Shown: positions 41,081-41,319 of the stretch, piece by piece
Numbering within the stretch: the first letter of the stretch is position 1
How the letters are laid out: every line of letters begins with the position of its first letter
Assembly: GCA_900313925.1 (NCBI GenBank)
Contig: OMTF01000038.1
Span: 1 to 41,319, forward strand
Length of the DNA: 41,319 nt
Reading direction: 5' to 3'
From: an uncultured Eubacteriales bacterium
Lineage (GTDB): Bacteria > Bacillota > Clostridia > Oscillospirales > Oscillospiraceae
The notes under the pieces: model-generated
The model's database searches: none
What the model saw: only the letters and a program-made list of their open reading frames with translations
Told to the model about the DNA's origin: nothing
Position numbers and translations under genes: made by a program

Positions 41081-41157
41081 TGGTGGGCCTTCAGGGACTC
41101 GAACCCCAGACCGACCGGTTATGAGCCGGTTGCTCTAACCAACTGAGCTAAAGGCCC
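41081..41157 (-). tRNA. tRNA with CAT anticodon (probably elongator Met)
   Basis: A 77-base cloverleaf on the minus strand: acceptor GGGCCTT/AAGGCCC, D arm GCTCAGTTGGTTAGAGC, anticodon stem ACCGG/CCGGT around CTCATAA, T arm and CCA. The anticodon CAT is shared by elongator Met, initiator Met and lysidine-modified Ile2. It lacks the initiator features (no C1-A72 mismatch). The body resembles both elongator Met and Ile2 of Bacillota, so Ile2 is not excluded. Confidence 0.85.
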
Positions 41158-41160
41158 GAA

Positions 41161-41236
41161 TGGCGCCTCTTGTAGGACTCGAACCTACAACACCGCGGTT
41201 AACAGCCGCGTGCTCTACCGATTGAGCTAAAGAGGC
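41161..41236 (-). tRNA. tRNA-Asn (GTT)
   Basis: A 76-base cloverleaf on the minus strand: acceptor GCCTCTT/AAGAGGC, D arm GCTCAATCGGTAGAGC, anticodon stem CGCGG/CCGCG around CTGTTAA (anticodon GTT), T arm TGTAGGTTCGAGTCCTACA and an encoded CCA. It follows the 5S rRNA gene in the same direction, as in many rRNA operons of Bacillota. Confidence 0.95.
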
Positions 41237-41238
41237 AG

Positions 41239-41265
41239 ATAAAGGATTCCTAAGGAACCCTTTAT
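41239..41265 (-). other. Hairpin between 5S rRNA and tRNA-Asn (processing signal)
   Basis: A near-perfect inverted repeat: ATAAAGG pairs with CCTTTAT and inner GGTTCC/GGAATCC sequences continue the stem. No T-run follows, so it is more likely an RNA processing hairpin than a terminator. Confidence 0.5.
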
Positions 41266-41319
41266 GTTGGCATTGACCTATCTTCCCGGTTCGTCGCCAA
41301 ACAAGTATTTTCGGCACTG
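41266..41319 (-). rRNA. rrf: 5S rRNA, 3' part (cut by the window edge)
   Basis: Read on the minus strand the window begins within GTGCCGAAAATACTTG and continues to GGGAAGATAGGTC and AATGCCAAC, which are the conserved final 50 or so bases of a Bacillota 5S rRNA. The 5' part is beyond position 41319. The exact 3' end is uncertain by two or three bases. An rRNA operon therefore enters the window from the right. Confidence 0.85.

Noticed and set aside
41135..41317. Short minus-strand frame over the tRNA cluster
   Set aside because: It is the translation of 5S rRNA and tRNA-Asn sequence.

Overview
The window looks like a chromosomal segment of a low-GC-lineage Gram-positive bacterium of the class Clostridia (Bacillota), with fairly high GC in its core genes. 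The main signs are a PolC-type replicative polymerase inside a frr-uppS-dxr-rseP-ispG-polC cluster, a der/DUF512/plsY-like cluster, a yceD-rpmF pair, an IS1634-type insertion sequence, and a 5S rRNA gene followed by tRNAs. I cannot name the species from the sequence.

Layout. Positions 1-1400 are a decayed mobile-element remnant beside a tRNA-Ala(GGC): an AT-rich broken gene, a small DUF7678-like ORF, the start of a virulence-related-type protein, and in another frame what looks like the tail of a serine recombinase. Positions 1786-6815 carry accessory regulation and metabolism: an antibiotic-biosynthesis-monooxygenase-like protein divergent from an AraC regulator, a YtrA-type GntR regulator coupled to a DUF5808-type membrane protein, a flavin split-barrel (NimA-like) protein and a D-cysteine desulfhydrase-like enzyme. 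Positions 6892-11087 are housekeeping on the minus strand: a PlsY-like protein with eroded catalytic motifs, Der GTPase, a PDZ/radical-SAM DUF512 protein, L32 and YceD. A pseudouridine synthase and a Nudix hydrolase follow on the plus strand.

Positions 12902-15650 hold a 2505-bp insertion sequence exactly bounded by two identical 122-bp direct repeats. This is best read as a very long target duplication, as known for IS1634-type elements. The IS carries a transposase and a second small ORF upstream of it. The duplicated stretch contains the Nudix 3' end and a good promoter, so both neighbours probably survived the insertion. Downstream is a polyamine ABC transporter operon, potABCD, preceded by a strong leader hairpin. 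Its substrate-binding protein seems to be anchored by a C-terminal transmembrane helix rather than by lipid.

Positions 19912-21536 are an acetoacetate-decarboxylase-like gene divergent from a TetR regulator, with a near-perfect 26-bp palindrome between them. Positions 21669-31145 (minus) are polC-ispG-rseP-dxr-uppS-frr and pyrH, which joins replication, isoprenoid synthesis, membrane proteolysis, ribosome recycling and UMP phosphorylation. The cdsA gene that often sits between uppS and dxr is absent. The rest comprises an EamA transporter, an O-antigen-ligase-like membrane protein, pyruvate kinase, an ArsR/CzrA-type repressor, a polysaccharide deacetylase, a DUF6465-like protein, an HD hydrolase, a CpXC protein, an MscS channel and a lipoprotein. 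The window ends, on the minus strand, in the 3' end of a 5S rRNA followed by tRNA-Asn, tRNA-Met and tRNA-Trp.

I did not find a clear novel multi-gene system such as a defence island, CRISPR array or biosynthetic cluster. The most unusual items are the two-gene IS with its 122-bp duplication, the apparently catalytically dead PlsY-like gene, and the composite mobile-element scar at the left end.
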